Part shown: positions 52,318 through 60,672 of the stretch, piece by piece
Layout of the letters: each line of letters opens with the position of its first letter
Position numbering within the stretch: position 1 is the first letter of the stretch
Source of the DNA: Agrobacterium vaccinii
GTDB lineage: Bacteria > Pseudomonadota > Alphaproteobacteria > Rhizobiales > Rhizobiaceae
Assembly: GCF_021310995.1 (NCBI RefSeq)
Contig: NZ_CP054151.1
Coordinates: 1,116,001-1,180,000, forward strand
DNA: 64,000 nt
Direction of reading: 5' to 3'
The notes under the pieces: generated by a model
The model's database searches: none
Told to the model about the DNA's origin: nothing
What the model saw: only the letters and a program-made list of their open reading frames with translations
Made by a program: the position numbers and the translations under genes

Positions 52318-53421
52318 GCGTCCATCGGCAAGGCCTATAAGGGTCTGGCCATTCTGCTGATCGGCTGCCCGTGCTCGCTGGTCATCTCGACGCCCGCCGC
52401 CATCGCCGCTGGTCTTTCCGCAGGTGCGCGGCGTGGACTGCTGATGAAGGGTGGCACTGTTCTTGAGAACCTGCGTCGGGTCACGCTTGTGGCGCTCGAC
52501 AAGACGGGAACGCTGACAGAGGGCAAGCCGAAGGTCACCGATATCATCCCGGTCGGGCGGTCGCATGCGCAGATACTGTCTATGGCGGCGGCGCTGGAAA
52601 GCGGTTCCAGCCACCCGCTCGCGATGGCGATCCTGGAGCGCGCCAAGAACGACAAGGTGCCGGTCCCGCCCGCCTTCGCGTCAAAAGCGATCCCCGGCAA
52701 GGGTGTTTCGGGCTCCATCGGCGGCGAGCAGGCCATGTTGCTGTCACCGAAGGCGGCACTCGCCGAGAAGCCGATCGAGCAGGCTTTGCTGGATCAGATC
52801 GACAGCCTCAACGCTGAGGGCAAGACAGTGTCCATCCTGCTCGCGGGCAATTCCGTTGCGGGCATGATCGCCATCCGCGACGAGCCACGCGACGATGCGA
52901 AATCGGGTCTCCAGATGCTGAAGCGGGCGCAGATCGGCGCAGTGATGCTGACGGGCGACAACCAGAGGACGGCAGAGGCAATCGGCGCTGATCTAGGGAT
53001 TGATGTCCGCGCTGGTCTTCTGCCTGAAGACAAGCAGAAGATCGTCCGCGAAAAGCAGAGCCAGGGTTTCGTCGTCGCAAAGGTCGGTGACGGCATCAAC
53101 GATGCCCCGGCATTGGCTGCGGCTGATATTGGGATAGCCATGGGTGGCGGCACGGATATCGCGTTGGAAACCGCCGATGCCGCAATCCTGCATGGTCGGG
53201 TCTCCGATATCGCCAACATGATCGATCTGTCGCACGCGACGATGGGCAATATCTGGCAGAACATCACCGTGGCGCTCAGTCTCAAGGCCGTCTTCCTGAT
53301 AACGACGGTGATCGGTGTCACAGGCCTGTGGCCAGCTATTCTTGCCGACACGGGAGCCACCGTCCTCGTCACCATGAATGCCATGCGTCTGCTCGCCTGG
53401 AAGGGCAAGGTAGCGGAATGA
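52318..53421 (+). pseudogene. Heavy-metal P-type ATPase, 5-prime truncated
   Basis: Reads in frame from about 52318 to the stop at 53421 (about 365 residues), where the family has 650-900. Present are the metal-binding membrane motif GCPCSLVISTPAA, phosphorylation motif DKTGTLTEGK, SSHPLAMAIL, MLTGDNQRTA, GDGINDAPALAAADIGIAMG and the last two helices, as in ZntA/CadA-type pumps. Missing are the N-terminal metal domain, the first helices and the actuator domain. No start codon or ribosome site precedes it. The breakpoint falls between about 52300 and 52335, just after the arabinoside regulator promoter. Confidence 0.85.
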
Positions 53422-53432
53422 AGGAGAATACA

Positions 53433-53900
53433 ATGCGCAGACTGCTGCTCGGGCTTGTTGCCCTGATGCCGACCACGAGCCTCGCTCACGACTATAAGGT
53501 GGGCGACCTCGTGATCAACCATCCGAAAATCGTGGAGACGCCGCCTGGCGCCAAGGTCGCCGCTGGATATCTGACCGTCGTCAACAACGGAAGCTCGGAC
53601 GACCGTCTGGTTGCCATCGAAAGCACCGTCATTCCCAAGATCGAGATGCACACGTCGACAGTCACCGATGGCGTGGCCCGCATGACGGAAATGGACGGTG
53701 GAATGGTGCTTCCAGCGGGCAAAAGCGTTGCGCTTGGAGATGCAGGGACCCACGCCATGTTCACCGATCTCACGAAGCAGTTGAAGCAGGGCGAGAAGAT
53801 CGAAGCGGTGCTGGTGTTCGAGAAGGCGGGTCGCGTTCCCGTCGTCTTCAATGTCGAGAAACGATCCGCGCAGAAGGCTGAGACGCATGACCACCCGTAA
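53433..53900 (+). CDS. PCuAC family periplasmic copper chaperone
   Basis: A 155-residue periplasmic protein that binds Cu(I) and supplies cytochrome oxidase. AAGGAG lies eight bases before the ATG at 53433, and a signal peptide ends at SLAHD. The copper motif is visible as His73, Met84, His107 and Met109 (EMHTST, ARMTEM, GTHAMF), close to the family spacing H-x10-M-x21-H-x-M. Its stop overlaps the SCO gene start by 14 bases. Pairing with SCO is typical. Confidence 0.9.
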   Translation: MRRLLLGLVALMPTTSLAHDYKVGDLVINHPKIVETPPGAKVAAGYLTVVNNGSSDDRLVAIESTVIPKIEMHTSTVTDGVARMTEMDGGMVLPAGKSVALGDAGTHAMFTDLTKQLKQGEKIEAVLVFEKAGRVPVVFNVEKRSAQKAETHDHP

Positions 53901-54492
53901 TTCGAAATTCCTGAAGCGTATCCGGTGGATAAGCTGGAGCCTGATTGCCGTCCTCGCCACCGCGCTTGCTATTGTATGGGTTGAGGGGAGGTTTGCGACG
54001 GAGGCCGAGGCGAAACCCTATGCGACCCCGTTTCAACTGACGGACCAGAATGGCGCGACCGTCGCGGAGCGCGACACGCTGGGCAAGCCATCGGCGTGGT
54101 TATATGGATTTACGCATTGCCCGGATGTCTGCCCGACAGCGCTGGCCGAGATGGCGCAAGTGCTTGAGCAACTTGGGCCAGAGGCGGACAAGTTGCGTGT
54201 GGTCTTCGTCAGTGTCGATCCGGCCCGTGACACGCCGGCGCTGCTCAAGGATTACGTCGCCTATTTCGATGAGCGCATCTTGGCTCTCACCGGCCCGGAT
54301 CAGCAGCTGCAGCAGATGACCAAGGCAAGATATATTTATTACAAGAAGGTCGGGGAGGGTGACTCCTACGAGATGGATCACACCGCTGGCGTCCAGCTCG
54401 TGCGTGCCGATGGCAGGTTCTTCGGCACTTTGGACAGCCATGAAACGGCAGAGGTTCGGATGCAGAAAATCAGGCGTCTGATCGGCGAATAG
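53887..54492 (+). CDS. SCO1/SenC family copper-binding thioredoxin-like protein
   Basis: A 201-residue protein with an N-terminal membrane anchor (residues 12-33) and a periplasmic thioredoxin fold. The copper site is Cys78 and Cys82 in THCPDVCP plus the His of YEMDHTAGV near 166. FVSVDPARDTP is a family block. It acts with PCuAC in assembly of the CuA centre of cytochrome c oxidase or in copper tolerance. Start ATG 53887 overlaps PCuAC. Confidence 0.92.
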   Translation: MTTRNSKFLKRIRWISWSLIAVLATALAIVWVEGRFATEAEAKPYATPFQLTDQNGATVAERDTLGKPSAWLYGFTHCPDVCPTALAEMAQVLEQLGPEADKLRVVFVSVDPARDTPALLKDYVAYFDERILALTGPDQQLQQMTKARYIYYKKVGEGDSYEMDHTAGVQLVRADGRFFGTLDSHETAEVRMQKIRRLIGE

Positions 54493-54495
54493 ATC

Positions 54496-55086
54496 ATGAT
54501 CCAGATAGTAACCATCGTCTTGATCTGGGCATATGTTCTCGCCTTCCTCTATCTCACGTTCCGCACGGCGCGACGATCCGGTCAGAGCGTCTGGCTGTTT
54601 TCGGCAGGGCGGGAGCGTCAGGGAATTCCTGCTGCACTCTTCCGGTTCGCCTTTATCCTTGGCTGCGCTTTGCCGCTGGTATCGTTATGGGTTGATGCGG
54701 AGTGGGCCGTTGGCACCATCACTCCGTTGAACCTCGGCGCCCCCGCTGCATCGATCGGTATCATGCTGATGATCGTAGGTGGCGCGGGTGCGCTTTATTC
54801 TCAGTGGTACATGGGCAATTCCTGGCGGATCGGTGCCGCAGCAGGCAGGTTGGGAAGCATCGTCTCCGAAGGTCCGTTTGCGTATTCCAGAAACCCCGTT
54901 TTTGTTGGCCAGATCACACTATTCTCGGGCCTTGTACTCGCCCACCCGACAGGCTTGCTGCTTGCTATTCTCATCTGCGTCGTTGTGGCCGCATGGATGC
55001 AGGTACGCATCGAAGAACGTGTCCTCGACCACGACCTTGGCAAGCCGTATTTCGACTACCGTCAACGGGTCAGAAGATGGCTGTAA
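54496..55086 (+). CDS. Isoprenylcysteine carboxyl methyltransferase/PEMT-like membrane methyltransferase
   Basis: A 196-residue membrane protein with about five helices. The C-terminal SAM-binding part has GPFAYSRNPVFVGQ and a final Glu-Glu-Arg (RIEERVLDHDLGKPYFDYRQRVRRWL), typical of the bacterial ICMT/PEMT-like family. The acceptor is unknown; members often sit beside heavy-metal transporters, as here. It begins three bases after the SCO stop with a poor ribosome site and is probably coupled. Confidence 0.85.
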   Translation: MIQIVTIVLIWAYVLAFLYLTFRTARRSGQSVWLFSAGRERQGIPAALFRFAFILGCALPLVSLWVDAEWAVGTITPLNLGAPAASIGIMLMIVGGAGALYSQWYMGNSWRIGAAAGRLGSIVSEGPFAYSRNPVFVGQITLFSGLVLAHPTGLLLAILICVVVAAWMQVRIEERVLDHDLGKPYFDYRQRVRRWL

Positions 55087-55133
55087 TCGAGGATCATCTA
55101 ACACTTTTATGGTGCTGAGAAGCAAAATGTAGG

Positions 55134-55157
55134 GTTACTGACTAGGTTCTTAGTAAC
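55134..55157. repeat. Short inverted repeat after the copper genes
   Basis: GTTACTGA and TTAGTAAC pair around an eight-base loop (one G-U pair). It lies 48 bases after the methyltransferase stop. It could be a weak terminator or the edge of an inserted segment; no T-tract follows. Confidence 0.35.
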
Positions 55158-55319
55158 TACGGTCTTGGCGACCGCTTGAGTCTGACGGAACGGCAGGATG
55201 CAGAACCGGGCTCGGGCCTGTTGTTCCCAAGGGCTTCGGTCCCACAACCACTCTTTACGAAATGCCCTCAGCTATAAAAATAAGGCCCACATGTCCCGAT
55301 AAACGGCATGCTCACCATT

Positions 55320-56072
55320 TCACGCCGTCCCATCCACCAGAATAAACGGCTGCCCCCGCGAACACATTTCAATCCGCGCATCCACTTTGTAGATGTTCCT
55401 CAGCATATCTGGCGTAATCACATCCGCTGTCTGGCCGCTGACCGCCATTTTGCCGCCGGCGATGACGATGGTGTGTTCGCAGTAGCGAAGCGCGTGGTTC
55501 AGGTCGTGCAGGGCGATCAGGATGATCATGCCGTTTTTACGGGCAAGGCGGGTGACGAAGTCGAGGACTTCGACCTGACGATGGAGATCCAGCGCAGAGG
55601 TTGGTTCGTCCATCAGCAGCACTTCCGGCTTGCGCACCAGCGCCTGCGCCAGCGACACCAATTGCCGTTGACCGCCCGACAACTCGCCGAGACCGCGAAA
55701 CGCCAGGTCGTGGATGTTGAGCGCTTTCAGAATGGCGTCGATCTCGGCCAGTTCATCATCATGCACTTTCCAGCTGCTGCCCTGTTTGGCGGATAGCAGA
55801 ATGGATTCGTAGACGGTCAGAACTGCGTTGGCGCCGGTATCCTGCGGCATGTAGCAGATGGTGCGCGGTCCCTGTTCAATCTGAGAAAGCGTCACCACAC
55901 CGGGGCCTTTGATGAGGCCTGCGATGCGCTTGAACAGCGTGGATTTTCCCGCCGCATTGGGGCCGATCACCGCCGTCACGCTGCCGGCTTCCAGCATATC
56001 CATTGTGACATTGGAAAGAACCGTCGTGCGCCCGTATTTGGCGCCGACATCCTGAAGGGCGAGGGCTACCAT
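55320..56072 (-). CDS. Iron-siderophore type ABC transporter ATPase (FecE/FepC type)
   Basis: A 250-residue ATPase with Walker A GPNAAGKST at 37-45, CYMPQDTGANAVLTVYES, LSGGQRQLVSLAQAL, Walker B VLLMDEPTSALDLHRQ and ALHDLNHALRY. This set of motifs marks the FecCDE/BtuD class that imports ferric siderophores, heme or cobalamin. Its start overlaps the permease stop by seven bases. It is the last gene of the operon. Confidence 0.93.
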   Translation of the reverse strand: MVALALQDVGAKYGRTTVLSNVTMDMLEAGSVTAVIGPNAAGKSTLFKRIAGLIKGPGVVTLSQIEQGPRTICYMPQDTGANAVLTVYESILLSAKQGSSWKVHDDELAEIDAILKALNIHDLAFRGLGELSGGQRQLVSLAQALVRKPEVLLMDEPTSALDLHRQVEVLDFVTRLARKNGMIILIALHDLNHALRYCEHTIVIAGGKMAVSGQTADVITPDMLRNIYKVDARIEMCSRGQPFILVDGTA

Positions 56073-57133
56073 GCGCGTCTCCTGTTGGAGAAGATGAGGA
56101 CGAAGAAGAAGGGCACGCCGACCAGTGCGGTGATGACGCCAATCGGCAGGATGGCACCGGGGATCAGCATCTTGCTGACGACGGAGGTGACGGAGAGCAG
56201 CAGCGCGCCGCAGATCACCGATCCTGGTAAGAAGAAGCGCTGGTCTTCGCCCACCACCATCCGGGCGATGTGCGGGCCGACGAGGCCGACGAAACCGATG
56301 GTGCCGACGAAGGAGACCGGAATGGCGGCCAAAAGGCTGACGGTCAGCATGGTCTGCAAACGCAGGCGGCGGACATTCACGCCCATGCTGGCGGCCTTGT
56401 CGTCACCCAGCCGCAGCGCCGTCAACGCCCAGGCGTTTTTCATGAACAGTGGCACGGTCAACACCAGAATGGCGCCGGTGACATAGACCTTCGCCCATGT
56501 CGCCTTGGTCAGGCTGCCCATGGTCCAGAACACCACGGCGGCGAGCGCCTGTTCCGACGCCAGATATTCCAGCAGGGACAAAGCGGCATTGAAGGTAAAT
56601 ACCAGCGCGATGCCGAGCAGCACGATGGTTTCAACCGAAACGCCGCGCATCGTGGAAGCAAAGTGAATGAACATGGCCGCCAGCATAGCCATCAGGAAGG
56701 CGTTGATGGGGATCATATATTCCACGGCACCGGGAAAAATCGCCACGCCGCCGACCAGCGCCAGAGCCGCGCCGAAGCTGGCGGCGGCTGAAATACCGAG
56801 CGTGAAGGGGCTGGCTAGCGGGTTCGACAGAATGGTCTGCATCTGCGCACCTGCTACCGAGAGCGAGGCACCGACGGTGACCGCCATCAGTGCAATCGGC
56901 ATGCGGATATCCCAGATCACCACGCGCAGCTGGTTGGCGACGGCGGCAGGATCGAAGATGGCTCCAATGACTTCAGATAGCGAATAACGCGCCGGGCCAA
57001 GCGCCATATCGGTTGCGACGCTTAGGCACAGCGCCACGACGAGGCCGATCAGGATCAGGATACGGCGACCGGCCAGAGCGCGATATTGATCGCGCCCCGT
57101 CGTCTCGACCTGTGTTTCCACGATGGGTGCCAT
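56066..57133 (-). CDS. Iron-siderophore type ABC transporter permease (FecCD family)
   Basis: A 355-residue inner-membrane permease with about nine helices. Family blocks are VVIWDIRMPIALMAVTVGASLSVAGAQMQTILSNPLASPFTLGISAAAS and FVGLVGPHIARM. Only one permease is encoded, so it presumably acts as a homodimer. It starts directly after the binding-protein stop. Confidence 0.93.
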   Translation of the reverse strand: MAPIVETQVETTGRDQYRALAGRRILILIGLVVALCLSVATDMALGPARYSLSEVIGAIFDPAAVANQLRVVIWDIRMPIALMAVTVGASLSVAGAQMQTILSNPLASPFTLGISAAASFGAALALVGGVAIFPGAVEYMIPINAFLMAMLAAMFIHFASTMRGVSVETIVLLGIALVFTFNAALSLLEYLASEQALAAVVFWTMGSLTKATWAKVYVTGAILVLTVPLFMKNAWALTALRLGDDKAASMGVNVRRLRLQTMLTVSLLAAIPVSFVGTIGFVGLVGPHIARMVVGEDQRFFLPGSVICGALLLSVTSVVSKMLIPGAILPIGVITALVGVPFFFVLIFSNRRRAW

Positions 57134-58270
57134 TTAATTCGAGCCTTTTTCAAGTGAAACGAAATATCCCGGCTTGTAGGTCACCGGCAGGAATTTCTGG
57201 TGAAACTCTTCGAAATTCTTTTCCGGGTTCAAATCGGTAAACAGGTCCGGGTGAAACCATTTTGCAAATTGCTGGATGGGGAAGAACTCGTAAGGCGCAC
57301 CATAGAACTGGTGCCAGACGGCGTGGACATTGCCCTTCTTCACCGCATCCAGTTCCGGAAACGGCGTGCGCGTCATCAGCTTTGCCAGACGTTCACGCGA
57401 TAGAGCCATATCGGCACCGCGGCCAACGGGCACGAACTGGTTGATGTCGGATTCGGCTGCCCAATTGGAGCCGGTCACGATGACATGGTCCGGGTTGGAC
57501 ACCAGAAGCTGCTCGGGGTTGAGGTCACCAAAGGTGGTCTTGATCACGTCCGCTGCGATGTTGTGCCCACCCGCCTGTTCGACCATGGTGCCGAAATTGA
57601 CAGGGCCGAAGGTGCGGCAGCAGGCGTCTTCGCCTGAGATGCCTGGCGCGCGCTCGATGAAAACGCCCGGGCGCTTCAAATCTTTCACAGACGCCAGTTT
57701 GTCCGTCACCAGCGCGATCTGTGCGCGGCGATAAGCGATGAACTCCTCCGCGCGTTGCTCGGCCCCGAAAATAGTACCGAGGACGCGGACGGAATTTTCG
57801 CTGTTTTTTTCCGGGTCGAGTCGGAAGTCGAGATAGACGACCTTGATGCCCGCCGCCGCTGCCTTCTCCTCGAACCCGCTTTCCTTGGCGGTTTTTTCCA
57901 CCTCCAGATTGAGCGTGATCACATCTGGCGAAAGCGAGATGGCCTGTTCGAGGCTGAACTCGCCCTGCGGCAGATAGCCGAACAGCGGTAGTTTTGCGAT
58001 CTGCGGAAAGCGTTCCACATAGGCCGCGTAGCTATCAGGGTCTTTCTTGATCAGATCATCACGCCAGCCGACGATGGTGTCGAAGGTCTTGTCGCCTTTC
58101 AGCGCGGCGATCACATGCGCCTGACGTGCCTCACCGACGATGACGCGTTTCGCGGGGTTGTCGATCTCGACCTTGCGACCGGCGGAATCGATGATTTCGG
58201 CTGACAGCGCTGGCATTGCGAGCAATGCGAGAATGAGGGCGGCGATCCGGTTAAAATTCCTGAACGGCAT
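57134..58270 (-). CDS. Iron-siderophore ABC substrate-binding protein, copy 2
   Basis: A 378-residue periplasmic protein of the FepB/BtuF-like (TroA) superfamily. AGGATT stands before the ATG at 58270; signal peptide PFRNFNRIAALILALLAMPALSA. It is a clear paralogue of the protein at 58364: VGWRDDLIKKDPDSYAAY versus VGWRDDLAKADPETYEAY, and the C-terminal KPGYFVSLE versus KPGYFVSLK. Unusual Cys pair in GEDACCRTFG (DDCCMSFG in the paralogue). It lies right before the permease gene. Confidence 0.9.
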   Translation of the reverse strand: MPFRNFNRIAALILALLAMPALSAEIIDSAGRKVEIDNPAKRVIVGEARQAHVIAALKGDKTFDTIVGWRDDLIKKDPDSYAAYVERFPQIAKLPLFGYLPQGEFSLEQAISLSPDVITLNLEVEKTAKESGFEEKAAAAGIKVVYLDFRLDPEKNSENSVRVLGTIFGAEQRAEEFIAYRRAQIALVTDKLASVKDLKRPGVFIERAPGISGEDACCRTFGPVNFGTMVEQAGGHNIAADVIKTTFGDLNPEQLLVSNPDHVIVTGSNWAAESDINQFVPVGRGADMALSRERLAKLMTRTPFPELDAVKKGNVHAVWHQFYGAPYEFFPIQQFAKWFHPDLFTDLNPEKNFEEFHQKFLPVTYKPGYFVSLEKGSN

Positions 58271-58300
58271 GGGCAATCCTTTCGGTCTTAAATGCATTGT

Positions 58301-58326
58301 GGCGAAGCCGTGATTGCGGCTCCGCC
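58301..58326 (-). other. Stem-loop between the two tandem binding-protein genes
   Basis: GGCG (58301-58304) pairs with CGCC (58323-58326) and AGCCG (58306-58310) with CGGCT (58317-58321), with one A-C mismatch. It follows the first binding-protein gene on the minus strand and lacks a T-tract. Confidence 0.55.
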
Positions 58327-58363
58327 CTATGTCCGATTAGCGCTCCCCCCGCGCCGTTTCGTC

Positions 58364-59497
58364 TTATTTGTTGTCCTTGAGCGACACGAAGTAGCCAGGC
58401 TTATAGTCGAGCGGCAGGAAGCGGGCATGCAGTTCCTTGAAGGTTGCTTCCGGGTCCAGGTCCTTAAAGAGGTCAGGGTGCAGCCACTTGGCAATTTCCT
58501 GAATGGCGACGAACTGGTACGGATTGTTGTAGAACTGATGCCAGATGGCGTGGACATTACCGTCTTCGACAGCCTTGACGCCGGTAAAGGCCGGGCGCTT
58601 GGTCAGGTCTTCCAGCTTGCGACGGGCTTCCTTCAGGTCCGCGCCGTAACCAACGCCCACCCACTTGCCGCCAGGAACGTATGCGTCCCATTTGCCACCG
58701 GTGATTATGATCTGGTCCGGGTTGGAGGCGATGACCTGCTCAGGGTTTACGGTTCCGAAAGTGCCGGGAATGATGTCTTTCGCCATGTTGATGCCACCGG
58801 CGATCTCGACCATCTTGCCGAAATTCTCGTTGCCGAAGGACATGCAGCAATCATCGGAGTAGCCGCCTGCGCGCTCCATGAAAACGACAGGGCGCTTGGG
58901 CTTTTCCTTCTCCAGAACGTCCGTCACGCGCTTGATGCTGTCGGAGCGGAACGTGATGAAGTCTTCGGCAATGTCTTCCCGGCCCATCAGCTTGCCCATG
59001 ACGCGCATGCTCGGCTCGGTGTTTTCCATCGGCTTTTCACGGAAGTCGACGTAGACCAAGGGAATACCGACCTTGCCGAGCTTCTCGATATAGCCGGCCT
59101 CTTCCGTCGCGGTCTTGGCGTCAATGTTCATGATGATGACGTCGGGCTTCAGGGCAACGGCCTGTTCGACATCGAAAGTGCCATCCTTCATGCCGCCGAA
59201 GGTCGGAAGCTTGGCGACCTCAGGATACTTCGCCAGATAAGCCTCATAGGTTTCCGGGTCTGCCTTGGCCAAATCGTCGCGCCAGCCAACCACGTGTTCG
59301 AACGGGTTATTTTTGTCGAGCGCTGCGAGGAAATAGATCTGACGACCTTCGCCCAAAATAACGTGCTTTACGGGAACATTCACCTCGACATCGCGCCCGG
59401 TCACATCCTTGATCGTCACTTTGTCGGCAAATGCAGGCAGTACGGTAGAAACGAAAAGACCCATTGCAAGAATGGCGGATTTGCCTCTAATGCGCAT
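58364..59497 (-). CDS. Iron-siderophore ABC substrate-binding protein, copy 1
   Basis: A 377-residue periplasmic protein, first gene of the iron operon. GGAG precedes the ATG at 59497, and the signal peptide (RIRGKSAILAMGLFVSTVLPAFA) is clear. It is a paralogue of the protein at 57134 across its whole length, including the CC pair (SDDCCMSFGNENFG) and WHQFYNNPYQFVAIQEIAKWLHPDLF. Two binding proteins on one permease suggest uptake of two related chelates. A candidate iron box lies upstream. Confidence 0.92.
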   Translation of the reverse strand: MRIRGKSAILAMGLFVSTVLPAFADKVTIKDVTGRDVEVNVPVKHVILGEGRQIYFLAALDKNNPFEHVVGWRDDLAKADPETYEAYLAKYPEVAKLPTFGGMKDGTFDVEQAVALKPDVIIMNIDAKTATEEAGYIEKLGKVGIPLVYVDFREKPMENTEPSMRVMGKLMGREDIAEDFITFRSDSIKRVTDVLEKEKPKRPVVFMERAGGYSDDCCMSFGNENFGKMVEIAGGINMAKDIIPGTFGTVNPEQVIASNPDQIIITGGKWDAYVPGGKWVGVGYGADLKEARRKLEDLTKRPAFTGVKAVEDGNVHAIWHQFYNNPYQFVAIQEIAKWLHPDLFKDLDPEATFKELHARFLPLDYKPGYFVSLKDNK

Positions 59498-59539
59498 CGA
59501 ATTTTTCTCCAGTAAAACTGTCCGCGCTTTATGGTTTTA

Positions 59540-59554
59540 TGATTGCGTTAGTCA
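59540..59554. promoter_or_regulatory. Candidate RirA iron-responsive operator
   Basis: TGA-N9-TCA, the core of the rhizobial IRO motif, lies 43-57 bases before the start of the first iron-binding-protein gene and in the region shared with the divergent methyltransferase. The core is short and occurs by chance, so promoter position is the main support. Confidence 0.45.
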
Positions 59555-59564
59555 AGTTTTATCT

Positions 59565-59581
59565 TTTAGAGCATTTCGAAA
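59565..59581. promoter_or_regulatory. Possible Irr box (ICE-like) or intergenic repeat piece
   Basis: TTTAGA-N4-TTC-GAAA resembles the Irr control element TTTAGAA-N3-TTCTAAA at most fixed positions. The same bases also match a common Rhizobiales intergenic repeat word (AGAGCATTTC), so this could be unrelated to iron. Confidence 0.25.
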
Positions 59582-59606
59582 CTGGCAATCGCGAAGGTTG
59601 GACGTC

Positions 59607-60416
59607 ATGGATAGCGCAAACAATTACGGGAACAATTTTGGCCTTCGCGATGAAATCAAGGCCTATTGGTCTGCGCGGGCCGCGACATTCGACTTGTCTC
59701 CCGGCCATGAGATTTTTTCCGAGGAGGAACGGCTGGCCTGGCTTCGCCTCGTTGAAAAGCACGTCGGCAAGGGTGAGGGCAGAAGCGCTCTCGATCTCGC
59801 CTCTGGCACCGGTGTCATATCGCATTTGATGGATGATCTCGGCTTCCGCGTGACGGGGCTCGACTGGGCTGAACCCATGCTGGAGCGCGCCAAGGCAAAG
59901 GCCAAAAACCGCAAACGCACCATCACGTTTCGCATGGGTGACGCTGAAAACACGATGGAGCCGGATGCCGCCCACGACGTCATCATCAACCGCCACCTCG
60001 TTTGGACTCTGGTGGACCCCAAGGCTGCTTTTGGTGAATGGCTGCGTGTCCTGAAGCCCGGCGGCAAGTTGCTGATCGTCGATGGCGATTTCGTCAATGT
60101 CGGCCTCACAGAGAAATTACTGAAGAATCTGGCCAACTGGCTGCAAAAACGTGGACTGCTGAAGGCCGACCCGATGCACGCGCCTGCGGACATGATGGGC
60201 ACACACAACAGCATTCTGTCGCGCGTTTATTTCTCCAAAGGTGCGCGGGCCGATGCCGTTGCAGCGCTGTTGCGAGACGCGGGCTTTGAGGATGTCGTGG
60301 TCGATACCAATCTACGTGAAGTTCACAAGACACAAGCCAAGAACTGGAATGTTTTGAAAGCCGCAGCCCGCGGCATTCAGCACCGCTATGCGATCTGCGC
60401 TCGTAAACCAGGGTAA
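59607..60416 (+). CDS. Class I SAM-dependent methyltransferase
   Basis: A 269-residue cytoplasmic methyltransferase. Motif I is ALDLASGTGVISHL near residue 62, followed by VTGLDWAEPMLERAKAKA, FRMGDAENTM and LKPGGKLLIVDGD. Start at ATG 59607 with AAGG upstream. It is divergent from the iron-importer operon and shares its control region, so it may modify an imported or exported iron chelator; some siderophore operons have such a gene. The acceptor is not evident. Confidence 0.85.
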   Translation: MDSANNYGNNFGLRDEIKAYWSARAATFDLSPGHEIFSEEERLAWLRLVEKHVGKGEGRSALDLASGTGVISHLMDDLGFRVTGLDWAEPMLERAKAKAKNRKRTITFRMGDAENTMEPDAAHDVIINRHLVWTLVDPKAAFGEWLRVLKPGGKLLIVDGDFVNVGLTEKLLKNLANWLQKRGLLKADPMHAPADMMGTHNSILSRVYFSKGARADAVAALLRDAGFEDVVVDTNLREVHKTQAKNWNVLKAAARGIQHRYAICARKPG

Positions 60417-60596
60417 AACGACAGAAGAATGCTTCGTTGCTCCCGTGAAAAATCAACGCTGTACCCGTGGCGCCCTCTTTAAACCGTCAAAACTGCCCAC
60501 CATATCAAGCCCATCAGAACGGAAGATCGGCGAAACAACCGATGATCCGTTCAAGGCGAAAACGGCAAATCCAATTCTGGCGTTTTCGCAACGAGG

Positions 60597-60627
60597 CTTG
60601 CCGCTTCAGGGAGCCTCAACCCTAACA
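60597..60627 (+). promoter_or_regulatory. Possible heat-shock promoter of clpB
   Basis: CTTGCC (60597-60602), a 17-base spacer and CCCTAACA (60620-60627) resemble the sigma-32 consensus, 46 bases before the clpB start. The -10 part matches imperfectly. Confidence 0.3.
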
Positions 60628-60672
60628 ATCCGGACTGTGCCGATACGGGCAGGGCGGTAAGAGGAGTTTGAT

